DNA from: Azospirillum brasilense
GTDB taxonomy: Bacteria > Pseudomonadota > Alphaproteobacteria > Azospirillales > Azospirillaceae
Assembly (NCBI RefSeq): GCF_008365405.1
Contig: NZ_QOKV01000004.1
Span: 248,001-312,000 of the forward strand
Direction: 5' to 3'
Length of the DNA: 64,000 bases
Both the position numbers and the translations under genes were made by a program. The notes below the pieces were generated by a model, which did no database searches, was not told the DNA's origin, and worked only from the letters and a program-made list of their open reading frames with translations. Below are positions 62,060 to 64,000 of this stretch, piece by piece. How positions within the stretch are numbered: the stretch's first letter is position 1; every line of letters begins with the position of its first letter.

Positions 62060-64000
62060 CGGTCAGGTCCTTGGTCACCGCGCCGCGGCTGAGCCGCAGG
62101 GCGTTGGCGATAACGATCAGGGAGGAGGAGGACATGGCCAGCGCCGCCAGCAGCGGCGTCAGCATGCCCGCCATGGCGATGGGCACCGCAAACAGGTTGT
62201 AGACCAGCGCGATGGCGAAATTCTGGCGCACCAGCCGCCCGGAGCGGCGGGACACCTCGAACGCCTCCAGGATGGGGCGCAGGCGGCGGCCCTGGAACAC
62301 CACGTCGGCGGCGGTCTGGCTGACGTCCACCGCGGTGGACGGCGACATCGACACGCTGGCCGCGGCCAGCGCCGGGGCGTCGTTCAGCCCGTCGCCGACC
62401 ATCAGCACCTTGCGGCCCTCGGCGGCGAGCGCGTCCAGAACGGCGGTCTTGTCGGCGGGCGTCTGGCCGGCCCGCCAGTCCTCGATGCCCAGTTGCGCGG
62501 CCACGGCGGCCACCGCGCCGCGGCGGTCGCCGGACAGCAGCCGGACGTCGAGGCCCCGCGCCCTCAGCCCGCGCACCACCGCCGCGGCGTCGGCGCGCGG
62601 CGCGTCGAGGAAGGTGATGCGGACCGGGACAGCGCCGGGGCGGGCCAGCCACAGCTCCGGCCCGGCGGCGTCCTCCGCCGCGTCCGGCGCGCCGGTGAAG
62701 GCGCGGCTGCCCAGCCGGATCTCGCCTTCCGGCCCGTCCAGGGCGAGGCCGGCGCCAGGGACCTCGCGCACGCCGGCGGCGACGGGCACGCTGGGCAGCG
62801 CGCGGGTCAGGGCGCGGGCCAGCGGATGGCGGCTGGCCCCGGCGAGCGCCGCGGCGAGGCGCAGGTCGTCCTCGGCCACGCCGTCGAGCTGCGGGACGGG
62901 GCGCCCCTCGGTCAGCGTGCCGGTCTTGTCGAAGACCACCGTGTCGATGACGGCCAGCCGCTCCAGCGCCGTGGCGGTCTTCAGCAGGATGCCCTGCCGC
63001 ATCAGCCGCCCGCTGGCGATCACCTGCACCACCGGCACGGCGAGCGCCAGCGCGCAGGGGCAGGTGATGATGAGGACGGCGACCGCGTTCATCAGCGAAT
63101 CCTGCCAGGGCAGCCCGCCGAGCAGCAGCCAGCCGAGGAAGGTGCCCAGCGCCGCCACATGGACGACCGGGGCGTAATGGCGCGACACGCGGTCGGCGAT
63201 GGCGACGTATTTGGCGCGGCCCTGCTCCGCCACCTCCATCAGCCGGACGATCTCGGCCAGCAGCGTGCCCTCCCCCACCGCCGTCACGGTCACGCGCAGC
63301 GGGGCGGTGAGGTTGAGCATGCCGGCGAACACGCGGTCGCCGGGGCGCACGCTGCCCGGCACCGTCTCGCCGGTGATCAGGGCGGTGTCGAGGTCGGACA
63401 CGCCGTCGGCCACCGTGCCGTCCACCGCGACCCGCTCGCCCACCGCAACCAGCACGGTGGAGCCGGGGCTGACCTGATCCGGCGGGACGATGGCGCTGCG
63501 CCCGTCCTCGTTCAGCACGGTCACCGAGGTGGCGTGCAGGCCGAGAAGCTGCTCCGCCGCCGAGCGCGCCCGGCCGCGCGCCCGCTGGTCGAGGTAGCGC
63601 CCGATCAGCAGGAAGAACAGCAGCATCATCGCGCCGTCGAAATAGGCGTGCTGGCCGCTGTTGATCGTCTCGAACAGGCTCATGCCGGTGGCGAGCAGGA
63701 CGCCGATGGTGATCGGCACGTCCATGTTCGTCCGCCCGCGGCGCAGCGCCTGGAAGGCCGAACGCGCGAAGGGCCGCAGGGCGTAGGCAATGGCCGGCAT
63801 GCAGACCAGCGCCGACAGCCAGTGCATCAGGTCGCGGGTGGCGGAGCCCATGCCCGTCGCGTGCCCGGCCCAGACCGACACCGACAGCAGCATGACGTTG
63901 CTGGCCCCGAAGCCGGCGACGGCCAGCGAGCGCAGAAGCTCCTTCTCCGTCTTCGCTTGAGCGTCGCCCAGACGTTCCGGGTCGAAGGGCACGGCGCGGT
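61965..64000 (-). CDS. ccoI: Copper-translocating P-type ATPase CcoI/FixI (partial, 5' end beyond window)
   Basis: The 3' 678 codons of a P1B ATPase that exports copper for cbb3 oxidase assembly. Visible motifs are ITGETVPGS, the membrane copper site ITCPCALALAVPVVQV, DKTGTLTEG with the phosphorylated Asp, SRHPLA and GDGLNDAPALAAA. The N-terminal heavy-metal-binding domain should lie beyond the right edge, and the frame is open to base 64000; a GTG at 63992 is not the start. The C-terminal 35 residues after IANALRLSRG are read in the segment overlapping ccoS and look non-conserved. Confidence 0.95.
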   Translation of the reverse strand, partial: RAVPFDPERLGDAQAKTEKELLRSLAVAGFGASNVMLLSVSVWAGHATGMGSATRDLMHWLSALVCMPAIAYALRPFARSAFQALRRGRTNMDVPITIGVLLATGMSLFETINSGQHAYFDGAMMLLFFLLIGRYLDQRARGRARSAAEQLLGLHATSVTVLNEDGRSAIVPPDQVSPGSTVLVAVGERVAVDGTVADGVSDLDTALITGETVPGSVRPGDRVFAGMLNLTAPLRVTVTAVGEGTLLAEIVRLMEVAEQGRAKYVAIADRVSRHYAPVVHVAALGTFLGWLLLGGLPWQDSLMNAVAVLIITCPCALALAVPVVQVIASGRLMRQGILLKTATALERLAVIDTVVFDKTGTLTEGRPVPQLDGVAEDDLRLAAALAGASRHPLARALTRALPSVPVAAGVREVPGAGLALDGPEGEIRLGSRAFTGAPDAAEDAAGPELWLARPGAVPVRITFLDAPRADAAAVVRGLRARGLDVRLLSGDRRGAVAAVAAQLGIEDWRAGQTPADKTAVLDALAAEGRKVLMVGDGLNDAPALAAASVSMSPSTAVDVSQTAADVVFQGRRLRPILEAFEVSRRSGRLVRQNFAIALVYNLFAVPIAMAGMLTPLLAALAMSSSSLIVIANALRLSRGAVTKDLTDDRASLSDRDRAEPGADGPGGVPVGSQVRAV

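Noticed and set aside
63990..63992. GTG at 63992 as start of ccoI
   Set aside because: The frame stays open to the window edge and the N-terminal metal-binding region of the family is still missing, so the gene continues outside.

Overview
The window is high-GC (roughly 68-70% by eye) bacterial chromosome, densely coded. It most resembles an Azospirillum-like member of the alphaproteobacterial Rhodospirillales. That assignment is an inference from gene content: RpoH, CarD, FdxA, Fur/Mur and PstA of alphaproteobacterial type, an FNR regulator beside the cbb3-oxidase assembly genes ccoI/ccoS, many two-component proteins, and GC-rich palindromic intergenic repeats. I found no rRNA, tRNA, CRISPR array, prophage or transposase. 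This is mostly core chromosome with some rearrangement.

Layout. 1-3.5 kb: a gene tail, a secreted SH3 protein, a DUF3369/HD-GYP response regulator and a single-domain receiver. 3.5-3.95 kb: an AT-rich, gene-free, hairpin-rich stretch. 3.95-8.15 kb (minus): rpmI-rplT-pheS-pheT. 8.3-16.1 kb: proline iminopeptidase, a nuclease-like secreted protein, an M48 protease, a membrane adenylate cyclase, rpoH and a degenerate PPP-type phosphatase. 16.2-25 kb: carD, fdxA, a LysR/MFS divergent pair, a DUF938 methyltransferase, a CBS protein, TerC, an S4 protein and a Suv3-like helicase. 25-34.4 kb: an unknown exported protein, htpG, a CBS-histidine kinase, a transglutaminase, Fur/Mur, a coiled-coil microprotein, a HAD phosphatase, a pseudo-receiver and a SAM hydrolase. 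34.5-38.5 kb: a four-gene Mn/Zn/Fe ABC importer. 38.6-44 kb: a large hybrid kinase, a cold-shock protein and a sigma-54 response regulator. 44.2-50.2 kb: coaBC-dut-rrf2, cysK, a PPC-like protein, moeB, a DsrE protein and a small unknown. 50.4-58.4 kb (minus): the phosphate regulon phoR / pstSCAB-phoU-phoB. 58.5-64 kb (minus): the malic enzyme maeB, fnr, ccoS and the 3' part of ccoI.

How genes work together. The Pho locus is a complete sense-and-import circuit with a three-repeat Pho box in front of pstS. FNR plus CcoI/CcoS mark a microaerobic respiration locus that continues beyond the right edge. rpoH and a sigma-32-like promoter before htpG suggest a local heat-shock link. The most interesting regulatory signal is a near-identical dyad in front of coaBC and of cysK, with an Rrf2 regulator lacking Fe-S cysteines encoded between them. 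This looks like a CymR-like circuit tying cysteine synthesis to CoA synthesis. The metal importer has a permease with a DtxR/MntR-like C-terminal extension, recalling the YtgCR fusion of Chlamydia. Several catalytically degenerate proteins (a pseudo-phosphatase, two pseudo-receivers, an HD-GYP variant) stand out. Palindromic repeats of about 110 bp overlap gene starts in two places.
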